A stretch of DNA of 64,000 nt from Symbiodinium natans (lineage: Eukaryota > Sar > Dinophyceae > Suessiales > Symbiodiniaceae). The stretch is taken from assembly GCA_905221605.1 (NCBI GenBank), contig CAJNDS010000191.1, positions 865,501-929,500 on the forward strand, in the 5' to 3' direction. Below are positions 24,065-34,647 of this stretch, in pieces. Under the pieces are notes generated by a model, which was given only the letters and a program-made list of their open reading frames with translations, was not told the DNA's origin and did no database searches. How positions within the stretch are numbered: the first letter of the stretch is position 1; each line of letters starts with the position of its first letter. The position numbers and the translations under genes are program-made.

Positions 24065-25320
24065 CTAATTGTTTATTTCGACAAGCTGAGAGGATGAAAA
24101 GGCTTGTAGGGTATCCATGACCCTGCGCCAAGCTGCGCTGTCCGGCCCCCGTTTGAAGATCTCCGGTTGAGTCTCCAGATCAGCTGTCTCCTCATGGAGT
24201 TGGTGCTTTAGCGCCTCAGTCGGAGAGAGAAGATTCCATTTTGTCAGAACCTGCTGGTGCGATGTGCCCGTCATGTACACGGGATCCCTGACTATCAGTC
24301 GAATTTGTCTCAGGAGCTGCGCTGTGAGCCTCTTGGCCCCAAGGGGTGTGAGCCCACAGGCATCAAGCCCATAGACCGTGGCGGTGTAAACACACGCCTG
24401 CCAGATACGGAGTTTGTGTTGCCGCGTTAGAGCATGTCTGCCTCTGAGTACACGCGTGAGTCTGCCAAAATTGTTAGACCCAACCTCTGAGCGGTGTGCA
24501 AGTGTTCTGTCCTCGTAGTGATCATAGCTAACGATCGCTCCCAAGTACGTGAAGGAATCAACAAGCGGGATGTCAATACATTCCTGTGCACTGTAGATGC
24601 GAAGGACTTTTCCCTGGGCCGTCTTGCGTGTGAACCTCCTCCTAAGCTGTTCAGCCCCCGGACCTGCGCATTTGAGTATAGCCTTGCTTTTCGCGGGGCT
24701 AACCGTCATTCCCATGTCCGCCAGAGTACGCAGGAGCACGGCAACGTGCGACAGAATGACCTCCAGCTCGTGCGTTGAGCTGAACTCAACCCGAGCAGTG
24801 ATAGTCGTCAGCGAAGATGCTGAGGAGATCGACTGTGGCCTGGTAGCCGATCTTGGCTGCAAGTTTTTCACTGATAAGGTGTGAAAAGATGAGCCAGAGG
24901 AGGGGTGCGACTGCACAACCCTGTCGCACGCCCTGCGTAGCGTGGACAACCCTGTCCGTGCCATCATGGTTGATATGGTAGTGGGCGTGCTGATGCCAAC
25001 GCATGACAATCTGCATGAAGGATGGTGGCAATTTCATGTGCTCCATACCTTCCAGGAGTCGATGTCGGGGCATGGCATCAAATGCTCCCGCAAGGTCGAG
25101 TGTGACCTGCAGGCCGCCAATCAAGGCCGCAGCCGCCTTCCCCTCAAATCGGTCGTGCAGAGTACAGTGATGGGCGCGGCACTTGGCACGTATGTGCGCG
25201 CAGTGATCGAACACCCTGCGTAAGGCATCGCGGTGAGACCTGTCCGGCATGTAGCAGTATTGGGGAAATTGCGCGGCGATGCTGGTGCTTTGAAGGTGAG
25301 CTTGCCTAGCTGGTCTTGAA
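24065..25320 (-). pseudogene. RT domain of minus-strand LINE, frameshifted
   Basis: The minus strand gives GGLQVTLDLAGAFDAMPR (RT motif A), ATQGVRQGCAVAPLLW (motif B), LLSIFADDYH (catalytic FADD box), MTVSPAKSKAI, and FTYLGAIVSYDHYEDRTLAH with a C-terminal helix bundle. The catalytic box sits where two overlapping frames (24786-25250 and 24065-25009) cross, so a frameshift lies near 24790-24900. The segment SYDHYEDRTLAHRS was useful for locating the break in the plus-strand LINE. Confidence 0.75.
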
Positions 25321-27197
25321 GGCCTATCGGGCGGTAGTGTCCCTCTTCCTTGCCGGTTTTGGCTGGCTTACGGATGAGGACCAGGTGTGCATCGGACCAT
25401 ATCCGAGGCACGCTGTTAGGCTGTGGAGTCCAGTTTTTATCGAGCACATGGCAGACCCTTGTCGCAATGATGTCCGAGCAAAGGCGCCAGATGGCACTTG
25501 GCGGGTGACCTGGGGGGACGGCTTTCCTGAGCGGAGCGTGTTGCAAGTGCCTGGCAAGCGCCTCCGGCTGCAGCGTGGGGCCCTCACAGGGCTCCCCCTG
25601 GCGTGCATGCATCAACCGCGTGGTGGTTTCCAGCTGCGTGAGTGCATCAGCAGCAGCAGCGAATTTGGCAGTGAAGTGGCGGTGGAAACACGCCGCTTCC
25701 TCACTACGTGTCATCATTTGCCCTGTGGAATCACGCAGCTGGGGTCTGTGGCGCTTTGCTTTAGGCGCGAGAGCACGTACGACCTGATACAAAAGGCGCT
25801 GGTTATGGTTCTGCGCAGCCTGTTCCGCAGTGTTCATTTGTTGGAGCAGGTAATCTTTTTTTGCGGTTCGGCAGTGCTCTTTGTGCTTCTTGTACAGCCT
25901 ATTGTACTGTGTCCATGTCTTCCAGCGTCCAATGGCCGCTTTCAAAGTGGTGTCCTTGTTACAGCTACGGTACTTCCTCCAGGCCTTCCACATATCTTTA
26001 ATGCCTTGTTTGATGCGCGGCTCCTGCCATCTGGCTAGTTTGTCAGTGTGTGGCGTTTCTTGAGGGAAGTATTTTGCCGCAACTTGGCACACAATTTGGG
26101 ATATATTGCCCGCATCGGAGACCGTGTTGACAGCAGCAAGTTGCTCTTGAACTTCAGACCTGAATCGGGCAACAGCGGGGTCACTGTGCGGGTCTTTCGC
26201 TTGCGCGAGCTTCACGATTTGTGCTGCGTCAACTTTCGGCTGAAGCTCAGTCGGCTTATGATGCACGTGGTGAAAGAAGGGGAGCGTTGCAACAATGGGT
26301 GTGTGAATTCCCCCACCTTGACGCCACCCACCAACGGGACACGTGTGCAGCGGGCGTGCCTGTCGCGCAACTCTCGTTGTCTGGCTAGCGCGCATGAGGA
26401 GGCAATCCAACTGTGCTTGATGCTTCCCAAACGTGTGGGTTCCTTTGCCCGGTTGACCCCAGGTATGAAGTGCGACGAAGGTGTGCGTGGAGAGCAGCGT
26501 GTGCATGGCATCAGCTTCGAGGCCCGTTCAGGAGAGAGGGCGCCCGTGCCATGTCCAACACACGGGCGCTTCGGAGTAAGCTGGACATTCAGATTGCCTC
26601 CAACTTCCAGGGCTTCTCGGTCGGGGATCCCCCTATGCAGTGGCGAAGTTTGTGCCAAAATCACGACGTATGTCGAGGATGGTAGGTTCCAAGCACCCTC
26701 CTGCACATTGGTGAGTGATTTCCGAACAAGGATCATAACTCCTGCGTGTTTCTGAGCGGTGGTACCGGAGCCAACGCAGATCCAGCGGAGCTCGGAGATT
26801 TTAAGGCCCCCAAGGCTGCTTAACGGTCTGCAGCCAACAGGCGTCAAGAGTGAAAGTCAAGAAGCCTTATAACTCAGAGCCCCGCGCAGCGGCCGATTTT
26901 TGTGAGAGCATTTTAAGCAGGTTTATGCCATGGTGTACTCGCTAGCTTCCCTAAGTTGGTCTCTTGCACGAGCACGATGTCATAATGCGATTGATCCAAG
27001 AACCCTTTCAAATCCTGATACATCCTCGAACCTGGGCCTCCCACGTTGTGGCAGCGTACCTTCAATTGGCGAACAGTGAGTGCGACTAGTGCAGCGAGCC
27101 GCACTAGCGCTACTGTTGACGCTCGCCAGCTGGGTGCCTTTTGGCCCCAACAAAGGGCGCATGGGTCGACTGAAAGCCTTTGCCCCTGGCTTGCCAA
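25121..27197 (-). pseudogene. Endonuclease and linker of minus-strand LINE, broken
   Basis: The AP-endonuclease domain is recognisable in pieces. Near 27060-26930 are VRCHNVGGPGSRMYQDL and YDIVLVQETNLGK, the Asn and Glu catalytic boxes. HAGVMILVRKSL lies in the 26212-26847 frame. TFGKHQAQLDCLLMR in the 25121-26506 frame is the C-terminal substrate-binding motif. A basic coiled linker follows, then the RT N-terminus with DAHLVLIRKPAKTGKEEGHY. At least three frame changes make the copy dead. Confidence 0.7.
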
Positions 27198-27568
27198 CGC
27201 ATTCTCAAGCTAGCCCCGTTGCAAGTGCGTGTTTACCAGCAGCTGGGAGTTGGCGCAACTTTTCCTGCAGTTGGTGCAAGCAAGAGGTCGATGCTGCCTA
27301 CATCCCTCCTGGGTGCGCGCCGTCAGGCCGCCCCATTGAGAGCACGCTCGTCAGCTGGGTGCCTCTTGGCCCCAACAAAGGGCGCATGGGTCGACGGTGT
27401 GCCTTTGGCCCTGGCCTGCCAACGCGGCAGTCTGGCACCATTGCAAGTGCGTGGCTACCAGCGATCAGGAGTTGGCGCAACTTTTCCTGCAGCTGGCGCA
27501 AGCATGACGTGGCTGCCACCCGCATTCCTCCTGGGCGCGCGCCGTCAGGCCGCCCCATTGAGCGCATA
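27119..27568. repeat. Two tandem units of about 225 bp
   Basis: The block 27119-27344 is repeated at 27347-27568 with roughly one difference in ten. Shared words include GGCCCCAACAAAGGGCGCAT and CGCCGTCAGGCCGCCCCATT. It overlaps the 5' end of the minus-strand LINE, so the units are probably tandem 5' UTR (promoter) monomers of that element. Confidence 0.8.
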
Positions 27569-27599
27569 GTGCCACACCTCCTTAAACATAGCCGGCCCG

Positions 27600-28440
27600 G
27601 GTCCCAAGTCCGGGGTGGGATGCCGCCTGACGACTCTACTTATATTGCTACATTGTCAGGTGTCCCACACTGTGAGGGTTCCAGCTCTTTCCGTTGGAGC
27701 TGGGGAAGGCAACTCCCTTGCCTATCAGCGACGACTTGAGGTGCCGAAGCTGAACGGAGTTCAGGTCACAGATGGGAAGCAGGGACCTACTCACAAGTGG
27801 AACCGATGTGTCAAGAGATCCTTTATGCCAGCTTGCAATAGAGCTACTCGACATTGCCAAGCGCAGCCCTTGTGCCTGTCTACCTCTAGTTTTATGCAGA
27901 TACCCGAGGAGTGTGTAGCTGCAGATCATCGCTGCCTTGTCCCGAATGCTGACCGACTGCCGGCGGCGGCAACATACCCTATCCTCGGATGGGATGGCCC
28001 GCGCTGGGCCCCGGCCCCACGTATGCTTCGAGATGTGGTCTGGGTTTTGACGTTACGTCCTTCCGGGTCACAGTTAGTAAGTGCGAGAAAGCTGTGTTCT
28101 GGCAATGCTCTGCGGCCAGACCTTTCTTATTGGGTACTGAACTACACGGTCCCCAGTGTGCCCTCCAAGGGCCACTTGCGCGGTCCTCGGTGCACCCTCT
28201 TGGGCCACTTGCAGTTCATAGGACTACAGGGTGCTGTGCGTGGCCCTCAGTGTGCCCTCCTGGGGCCACTGCAGTTCTCAGGACTGCGCTTTGTACAGAG
28301 AAACACCATGATGAATGCAAGATGCCATAACAGATGGCTGTAGCGATGTCGATAGCTCTACGACCTGTTTTCATGTTTTACGTTTTCGCTTTCTACTTAT
28401 CTGATTTTGCATTCTTTTGATCGAGTGAAGGGTGCACTGG
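27600..28440. other. Non-coding stretch with a short degenerate minisatellite
   Basis: A 242-codon plus frame (27615-28343) is open but reads as non-protein. At about 28148-28290, three imperfect units carry the common words CAGTGTGCCCTCC, GGGCCACTTGCAGTTC and AGGACT, a decayed tandem repeat. A 16-bp perfect inverted repeat, GGTGCACTGGTGCACC, sits near 28430. Confidence 0.4.
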
Positions 28441-28587
28441 TGCACCATTCTCTTGACAAGTTGAGTAGGCCGCAAGTTTGCAGCTATTCGTAGCGGGACT
28501 GTTCTAGTGCTCTTGAAGCACCGGTGCAATGCGCTGCCACGTGCCTGACGCTACGCTGAGACACCGGCTGCGATTGGAATGAAATAG
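28440..28587 (+). repeat. Dispersed repeat with (TAG)n tail, right copy
   Basis: This is the plus-strand counterpart of 19826-19977. It ends TGCGATTGGAATGAAA and passes directly into TAG repeats. Confidence 0.8.
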
Positions 28588-28660
28588 TAGTAGTAGTAGT
28601 GGTAGTAGTAGTAGTAGTCGTCGTCGTCGTCGTCGTCGTCGTAGTAGTAGTAGTAGTAGC
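28588..28660 (+). repeat. (TAG)n/(TCG)n array, 5' flank of the giant LINE unit
   Basis: About ten TAG units, a block of about nine TCG units and further TAG units. Like the array at 19 kb, it has the interrupted TAG-TCG-TAG structure. The LINE leader begins immediately after it, at about 28661. A second, pure (TAG)n tract closes the unit at 61.4-61.7 kb. Confidence 0.9.
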
Positions 28661-28965
28661 CGCCACGGATCAGACGGCCGGGCACTTGCTACAAGGTCAA
28701 TCGGGCTTTGGGCGCAACTTCTGTCCTAGAGGCTCAACTGGTCCCCAGGGCAACGTAACTGCTTGTGCCTTACAGAGAGCCATGGGTTGTCGCGAGCTCT
28801 GTGCTGTCTGATCTGCCGGGTCCCAATTCCCGGGCCTCCTGAATCCAGACATCACCGTCAGCCATTCAGGAGGTAGGCGAGAGGTGTTTCCACTGCTCCG
28901 CGAGGTGGAAGGAGTACTCACGAAAAGCTATCTCAGTATCGCTCGGCGTGGGGAAAAACTAGCGG
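28661..28965 (+). other. Leader of the LINE
   Basis: Non-coding stretch between the TAG array and the first ATG of the LINE ORF. It contains short inverted repeats, for example CCGGGTCCCAATTCCCGG near 28817 and TTCAGGAGG/CCTCCTGAA around 28835-28876. I see no promoter motif. Confidence 0.4.
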
Positions 28966-31821
28966 ATGGCGGTACCTTCTGAGCACCCCAACAATTTTCG
29001 GAGCATTCGTAAAGTTGCATTCAGGAGAGCTTGCACGTTAGTTTCACGCACTCAACAAAGCATTTCTTATAGGCGAGGCATCTTGACACCTGAATATGTT
29101 GCACGGAGTGGATTGAATCCCCCTGCCCAACCTGCAGATGGGGGCTCCACGCAGCAGACACCTGCACCAAAGCGCACAATGCCAAGATCCAGAGGGGGAG
29201 CAATGGCTAAGCCACTCCGAGTACTCACCTGGAACGCAGGGCACTTAGGACAACAGCAGTGGGCCGAGCTTCGCACGTGGCTTCGCACGGCAGCAGACAA
29301 ATATGATGTCATTGCCCTGCAGGAGACACACTGGCAGGAAACCACCGAATTTGAGGTGGAGGGCTGGCACTGTGTTAGCTCTGCCAGCAAAGGACAGGCA
29401 AAGGCCACCCGGGCTAAGAAAAAGCCAAATTCGAGCACAGAAGGAACAGGACTGGCACTGCCAGAAGCCCAATCCCATGCCCTGCATGATGACAAGCGAG
29501 CAGATGGAGTGATGGTCCTGACTGCCCCGCACATTCCAAAAGACACTGTCAGATGGAAAGAGCATCAGAAGGGACGTGTCCTTGAGATAGTATTTCAGTG
29601 GAAGGGAGCTCGAGTACACGTTGTGTCAGTATACCAGCACGTATGGTCGACCTCAAAAACTGCACAGAAAAACAGAGAAGACAGATCCACCACCCTCGCT
29701 GCTCTGTCCCGTGCCATCCGAGGAACACCGCAGAGAGACACCCTGATAGTGCTGGGCGACTTCAACTCGACCCTAAAGTCGAGCCCAGGAGCGGTTGGCT
29801 TGTGCACTCCAGGACCTCCTCCACATCGAAAGACCGAAGACGAATACTTCCAACGGCTGGTTCAGGGACATGGATTAGTTGCGCTGAACACCTGGTCTTC
29901 AGGGAAAGGATTCACTTTCCAGACGGCCACAACGCAATCTCAATTGGACTACATCCTAGTCCCGAAAACTATCTCCCGAAGTGATGCTAAGAAGAGCAAG
30001 CCAATCGACAATTTCCAGCTCGGGAAATGGAAGAAGGGTGGCCATCTCCCCGTGGAAGCACAAATACGCCCAATGAGGCACTGGCAGCTCCCCCCTCCCC
30101 CCCCTCCCCCCCCGCCTTATGACAAGCATGCTCTTGAAAATGCAGTGCGCTACAATCATCCTAAGGCACAAGAAATGAAGGAGTGGGTCGCTGACCAGCT
30201 TCAGCAGCTGACTCCTCCGGACATGAATGAGGTCAATGACATCCTCATACGCGCTTCAGAGAGGTACTTTCCGCGTGCCCCTAAACCTTCAGCTCCTCCG
30301 CTGAACGCCATGCACAGGGCGACTCAAAGAATGTGGTCGCGTCTGTCTGCACTGGACGAAGACTTAAGAAGCCAATCCCTGACACAGGCAGACCACGAGG
30401 TGTTGGTCAATGACCTGGCGACTTGGCATAAGCAGGCAGTATCATTGGCAAAGAAGCAACGAGTAGCCGACTTCACAAAGGAGGTGGATCACTCAGCCAA
30501 TACGGGAGATTCCTACTTGAGCCACAAAACCCTGAAAGCTCTCCGACCCTGGCAACCGCAGCCGAAAACACAGCTGGTGAACCAGGACGGATACTTGATG
30601 GCAGCCGAGGAGGAACTCCTGCTCATGAAAGATCATGCTAAGGCAGTGTTCCAGAGGCATGACAGGTTAGATGTGCTGGTGAATACACTGCCACAGCTGC
30701 AGGCTCCAGCATTGGCCAAGCACATCGGCTCCATACGGCCGCACAAAGCAGTACCCGAAGGTTCAGCTTCGGCAGCAGCGTGGAAACTGTGCTCAGCCTC
30801 GACAGGAGACGTGCTCCAGCAATACTGCCAGGCACAGAGCCTCAAAGCTGAGCACTGCTCAGTGGATTCATCAGTGACACTTTCAGCACCGCTGAAAGAT
30901 ACTGACCTTTGCTTTATTCCCAAGCCGAATAAGCCACCAAACAAGCCCACTAACCTTCGCCCACTAGGCATAATACGACCAGATGGCAAAGGATTGGCAG
31001 GAGCATGCAGGGATCTGCTAGCTCCCTACACGTCCAGCTACCTAAAGCCAGTGCCTCAGTTTGCCTATCAGCCTAGGAGAGGGCTGTCGGATGCCCTGTC
31101 CAGAGTCTCGCAACACACGCGCGAAGTCAGGCATGCCTGCGCACAAGCCAGACTCAGCAGACACAGCCAGCATGCAGGCCATGCCAAGCCAGAGCTAGTA
31201 GGGGGCATTTGCTTTGCACTGGACCTTTCTCAAGCATTCGACATGGTGCGACGACAGGACCTCATGGACACCCTGCAGGAGGCCAACGTCCCAATCGCGG
31301 TGCAGAACTTAGTAGCGTCTCTGCACACAGACAGTCGCTATAAAGTCAGATCACAGCAACGGACATGTGAAGTAGAATCGACTACAGGAATAAAACAAGG
31401 ATGCAAGCTCGCCCCCACTCTCTTCTCGATGCTAACAGGCAAGCTCTTTAAGGAACTATCAACAGTTGTGGGCAAAGAAAGGATGCAGCAATCTCTCACA
31501 GGCTATGCAGATGACATGACGATCCATCACACCATCAACAATTGGGAAGACCTGCTAAAGGCTCACCAAATGATAGCAGAGTTGCTCCGCATTGTTCGAA
31601 AGTACGGCTTTAAGGTGAACCCAGAGAAGTGCCACCTGATGGTAAAGCTCTTAGGTACTGCCTCCTCCAGAGCACACAAACTCTTCAGCCGAGTTCACAA
31701 GGATGCACAAGGCAACAAGCATCGGTTATGGAGAATAGGTAGCACGAAAGCCCAGGAGTCATTCCCACAATCCCACTCTTTTAAGTACCTGGGTGCGTAC
31801 GTCTCTTACGGCAATCAGGAA
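28966..31821 (+). CDS. LINE polyprotein, 5' half: AP-endonuclease and reverse transcriptase
   Basis: About 950 codons before the insertion at 31821/31822. AP-endonuclease is at residues about 85-360: LRVLTWNAGHL, VIALQETHWQE (catalytic Glu), VLGDFNSTL, FTFQTATTQSQLDYILV, and a terminal GHLPVEAQI in place of the usual SDH. A coiled, basic linker follows. The RT is at about 640-950: FIPKPNKPPNKPTNLRPLGI, CFALDLSQAFDMV (motif A), TGIKQGCKLAPTLFSM (motif B), LTGYADDMTIHH (catalytic YADD) and FKYLGAYVSYGNQE. All RT catalytic aspartates are intact. The ORF continues in frame at 49788 once the insertion is removed. The first ATG is used as start; an alternative is the Met at about 29179, closer to the endonuclease. 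Confidence 0.9.
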
Positions 31822-32024
31822 GCTTACTGTTCGCGAGCGAATGGTGTTTTATCGATTGCTGCCAAATTGTCTCTAAGAAAAACGGTGTGCCGTTTGGTCT
31901 TGGTTTGAAGCCCAAAAGTTTCTGATGCTGTCACGCTTGGTAATGCCATCGACGATCTGCAATTGCATATGCAGGAAGATGTGTGTGCAGCACTGGCTCT
32001 GCAGCTCAGTGCCAAAAATTTTGA
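31822..32024 (+). repeat. Outer element split repeat A1 (203 bp)
   Basis: Matches A2 at 49282-49484 with a single visible difference (GGTG here, GCTG there, near 31844). It begins with a small inverted repeat TTCGC-GA-GCGAA about 8 bp from the end, a plausible recombinase-binding site, and ends with AAAAATTTTGA. Confidence 0.95.
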
Positions 32025-32090
32025 GGACTGGAGGCCGTGTTCTAGTCTAGTGGCTCTTAACGAGGTGCTAAGACTTTAGTTTCGTGCAAG

Positions 32091-32108
32091 CTTCCCGCGA
32101 TCGGGAAG
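32091..32108 (+). promoter_or_regulatory. Leader hairpin just upstream of outer ORF1
   Basis: CTTCCCG-CGAT-CGGGAAG is a perfect 7-bp stem that ends 3 nt before the ATG. It is preceded by TCGTGCAAG (32082-32090). The inner element has the same TCGTGCAAG followed by a hairpin of different sequence at the same place, so the structure, not the stem sequence, is conserved. Confidence 0.7.
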
Positions 32109-32111
32109 TGG

Positions 32112-32423
32112 ATGGACCTGTCTGCATCAAGTGCCTCCACATCGTCTTCCGACGATTTCCGGGTGCCTGTGCCCTCCTTTGTCTTTGTGCCCGTGCGCAT
32201 TCGACCTTTGCACTTTCACGTGCCTGCACTTCAGCGCTGCTTGAACGCACCACCTGATATTTTCAGCTACACTGTGGAGCCTAGTTTCCGTGGCCTCCTT
32301 GTTAGTCGGCGTGAAGGGGCCCGTTTTCTTCTGTATCTCACGTTGTCTGATTGGACCCGCTTTGGTGCTGCTGCCCATTGGGTGCAGTCGTGTTATCGCC
32401 AGCTCCTGTCTTTGCCTGGTTGA
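32112..32423 (+). CDS. Conserved small protein ORF1 of the outer YR element (103 aa)
   Basis: A 103-residue protein with a Ser/Asp-rich start (MDLSASSASTSSSDD), then PVRIRPLHFHVPALQRCLN, PPDIFSYTVEPSFRGLLVS and a C-terminal WVQSCYRQLLSLPG. It is unmistakably related to ORF1 of the inner element (34248-34559, also 103 aa): FHxxxLxRxxxAPPDxFSYxxExSFxGxLLS is shared. Conservation across two diverged elements indicates selection. Function is unknown; its position upstream of the recombinase suggests an accessory role in integration or structure. Confidence 0.75.
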   Translation: MDLSASSASTSSSDDFRVPVPSFVFVPVRIRPLHFHVPALQRCLNAPPDIFSYTVEPSFRGLLVSRREGARFLLYLTLSDWTRFGAAAHWVQSCYRQLLSLPG

Positions 32424-32441
32424 CGACCTCTTCGTGGTGCA

Positions 32442-33975
32442 ATGTCTGAAGGTGGTTTGCCGGATATAGAGGGGGATGATCTTTCGGTCGGTCATGTCAG
32501 TGAAGATGATGGGCCGCCTGTCCTTCCTATCGTTCCCTTTGAGTTGCCCCCATTTGGGGCTGGTGTGCAGTCCTCTGTGCCGTTGTTGCGGTTGCCAAGG
32601 CCGTTGGATGCAGAAGTTGATGACCTAGATTGGGGTGATGAAAACTCCCCTGTTTCGGCAGTGGAAGACTTTATGGTCGACGTCAACCCTGAAGTGTCTG
32701 AACTCAGCTCTGGGCATACCTCATGCCGGACATGTGCGCGTGATGATTTGTTGAGCCAGTCAGCAGACCATGACGCCATTAGGGAAGACTCACAGGTGTC
32801 TGAGTCTGAGAAACCGTCTGTCAGCGAGCCTCCTGCAAAAATGGCGCGTACCGTGGGTGATATGTTTGCCGACAGCTTTGTACGGTTAGCGGATAGGGGC
32901 CTGTCTGATGTTGTGTTGCCTTGGGAGCTACCTGCTGTGAGTGCAATCTTTGGCGAGTCCTCGGTGTCTTCGGAGCTTAAAATGCCACCCCTTTCTATGC
33001 GTGAAGCGGAAGTCTGGACCCCCCAGTCACTTCCGTGCAAGCCTTTCACTTCGTTCGATGAGCAACAGGAGTCGGTCGTGCCTGGGGACCTTGCGTCATC
33101 TGTTTTCAAAGTCCTTTCCGACGTTGATGTTGATGCCCAGCAAAGCAAAGCAGTGAGGCTTGCGGTTGATAAGTGGATCGTGATTATGCGGAGGAACCGC
33201 AAGATGCACCCTGAGTGCGAAGTCGATCCACAGGCGCTGGAAGCATGCATTGGGTCGAGGGCCGCAGGAACAGCCTCCAAGAGAGCAGGTAGCATCCTCA
33301 CGTTCCTGAGGTGGTTTGATACCATTGTTGGTGCAAATCTCGATCCTTTCACTGATGACATGTTTTGGAGGTACATGCAATTCTTGGATGGTTCGCAGGC
33401 CCCACCGTCCAAAGCCTCTTCCTTCTTGTCCGCCCTGCGCTTTGCTTACTTCGTGATGGATGTAAGAAACATCCCTTGAAAAATAAGCCGCAAGTGTGTT
33501 GGCGCGGCTGAGCGTATGTTGGCTAACCTTGGTGACCTCCAACAGGCACCCCCGCTCACTGTGGCACAAGTTCGTATCCTTCATTCCCTGTTGCATGGAC
33601 ACGGTACATCGGATTGGGATCGAGCCTTTGCCGGATATTGTCTCTTGTGCTTGTATGCTCGTGCCAGACAATCTGACTTCCGTAAGGTGGCATACGTGGA
33701 CGTGGATGGAGAAGGCCGCGATGGCTATGTGGTAATCCGGGTTAAGCAGCATAAGACCGCAAGGGCAGCCAGAAGGGTCGCGCAGCTGCTACCAATCCTG
33801 ATCCCGTTGCGTGGAATTGCGGATCATGAATGGTTTGAGACGTGCAAGTGTGCCTTTGAGAAGGTTGGTCTTCTGTTACATGGGCATGTTGGTGCTGCGC
33901 TCTTCCGTCCACCCCTAGCCAATGGCGTGTTGGCTCGCAGAGCCATTACGGCAGGGGAAGTCTCAACTTTCCTAA
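32442..33975 (+). pseudogene. Outer tyrosine recombinase, 5' part (in-frame TGA, interrupted by inner element)
   Basis: An acidic N-terminal region leads to a core-binding-like helical domain with KWIVIMRRNRKMHPE, GTASKRAGSILTFLRW and ALRFAYFVMDVRNIP. A TGA (33477-33479) follows, after which the same frame continues (ERMLANLGDLQQAPPLT) into the catalytic domain: LYARARQSDFRK with the first catalytic Arg, and VKQHKTARAA with the beta-strand Lys. The ORF is then split after codon CTA (33972-33974) by the inner element and resumes at 42915. The TGA is followed by A, not C, and has no counterpart in the inner copy, so it is probably a true nonsense mutation. Confidence 0.85.
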
Positions 33976-34137
33976 GAGCGCCTTCTCGCAAGCGAGACAG
34001 CACCTTATTTTCATTTTATACTTTTGCAATTCATGGGTGCATGAATTTTCATGAACATGATTGATTTGTTCACCATGTGAATTTTGATCTCTCCGTCGCA
34101 GTGTGGCTGTGTGCAGCTCAGAGGATCAAAATTTTGT
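33976..34137 (+). repeat. Inner element split repeat A1 (162 bp)
   Basis: Repeated at 42449-42610. It begins near an inverted repeat TCTCGC-AA-GCGAGA about 9 bp from the end and finishes with CAAAATTTTGT. Both features have equivalents in the outer element. Confidence 0.95.
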
Positions 34138-34221
34138 GTTTGGGGCTCCGCTAATCTCGTAAGGGTGCCGCTGCTCTAGAGGTCCTGGGCGCTAAGGGTC
34201 TTCCCTCTAGGGGTCGTGCAA

Positions 34222-34245
34222 GCTGAGACCCCGGGTGGTCTCAGC
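34222..34245 (+). promoter_or_regulatory. Leader hairpin just upstream of inner ORF1
   Basis: GCTGAGACC-CCGGGT-GGTCTCAGC is a perfect 9-bp stem ending 2 nt before the ORF1 ATG (34248). It follows TCGTGCAAG (34214-34222), the same word that precedes the outer leader hairpin. Confidence 0.7.
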
Positions 34246-34247
34246 GG

Positions 34248-34559
34248 ATGGACACCAGCTCGTCTTCGAGTGATTCGAGCATCAGCTGGGATTGGCCGCC
34301 TCTGCCTCAGCGTGCTGCATTTCGACCAGTCCTCATCCGGCCTCGCTGCTTCCATCTTGACCTGCTTGCGCGCCGAGTGGCTGCGCCCCCTGACCTTTTC
34401 AGTTACGTGCTCGAGAGCTCCTTTTCCGGGGTTCTGTTGTCAACTGCGGAGGGCTCCAGGGTTTTCTTGTGCCTTAATCCCCAGGCTTGGTTCCGTTTGG
34501 CTTGCAGTGGCCACAGGATCCACGCGTGCGCCCGACAGCTTTTGCAGCTGTCTGCTTGA
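34248..34559 (+). CDS. Conserved small protein ORF1 of the inner YR element (103 aa)
   Basis: Same length as the outer ORF1 and related along its whole length: MDTSSSSSDSS start, LIRPRCFHLDLLARRV, APPDLFSYVLESSFSGVLLS, then a WFRLACSGHRIHACARQLLQ tail. It is read in a frame different from the long frame 34216-36678 that overlaps it. The homology shows that this short frame is the real gene and that the first 140 codons of the long frame are a shadow. No known domain. Confidence 0.75.
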   Translation: MDTSSSSSDSSISWDWPPLPQRAAFRPVLIRPRCFHLDLLARRVAAPPDLFSYVLESSFSGVLLSTAEGSRVFLCLNPQAWFRLACSGHRIHACARQLLQLSA

Positions 34560-34647
34560 TCAGAGTGCTTCTCAAGGGGGGGAGGTTAGCTGCTTTGACA
34601 TCGACAGGTTGCTTGTGGAGGCACAGCTTGCTGCAATTCCTGACAAC

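Noticed and set aside
28430-28446. GGTGCACTGGTGCACC as a member of the CACTG family
   Set aside because: Its symmetry axis lies between TG and not at the C of CACTG, so it is a different inverted repeat.
32492-33412. 306-codon minus-strand frame
   Set aside because: Antisense of the outer recombinase N-terminus; no motif, and the sense strand is clearly coding.
34216-34647. N-terminal 144 codons of the long inner recombinase frame
   Set aside because: They overlap ORF1 in another frame. ORF1 has a homologue in the outer element and these codons do not, so they are a shadow.
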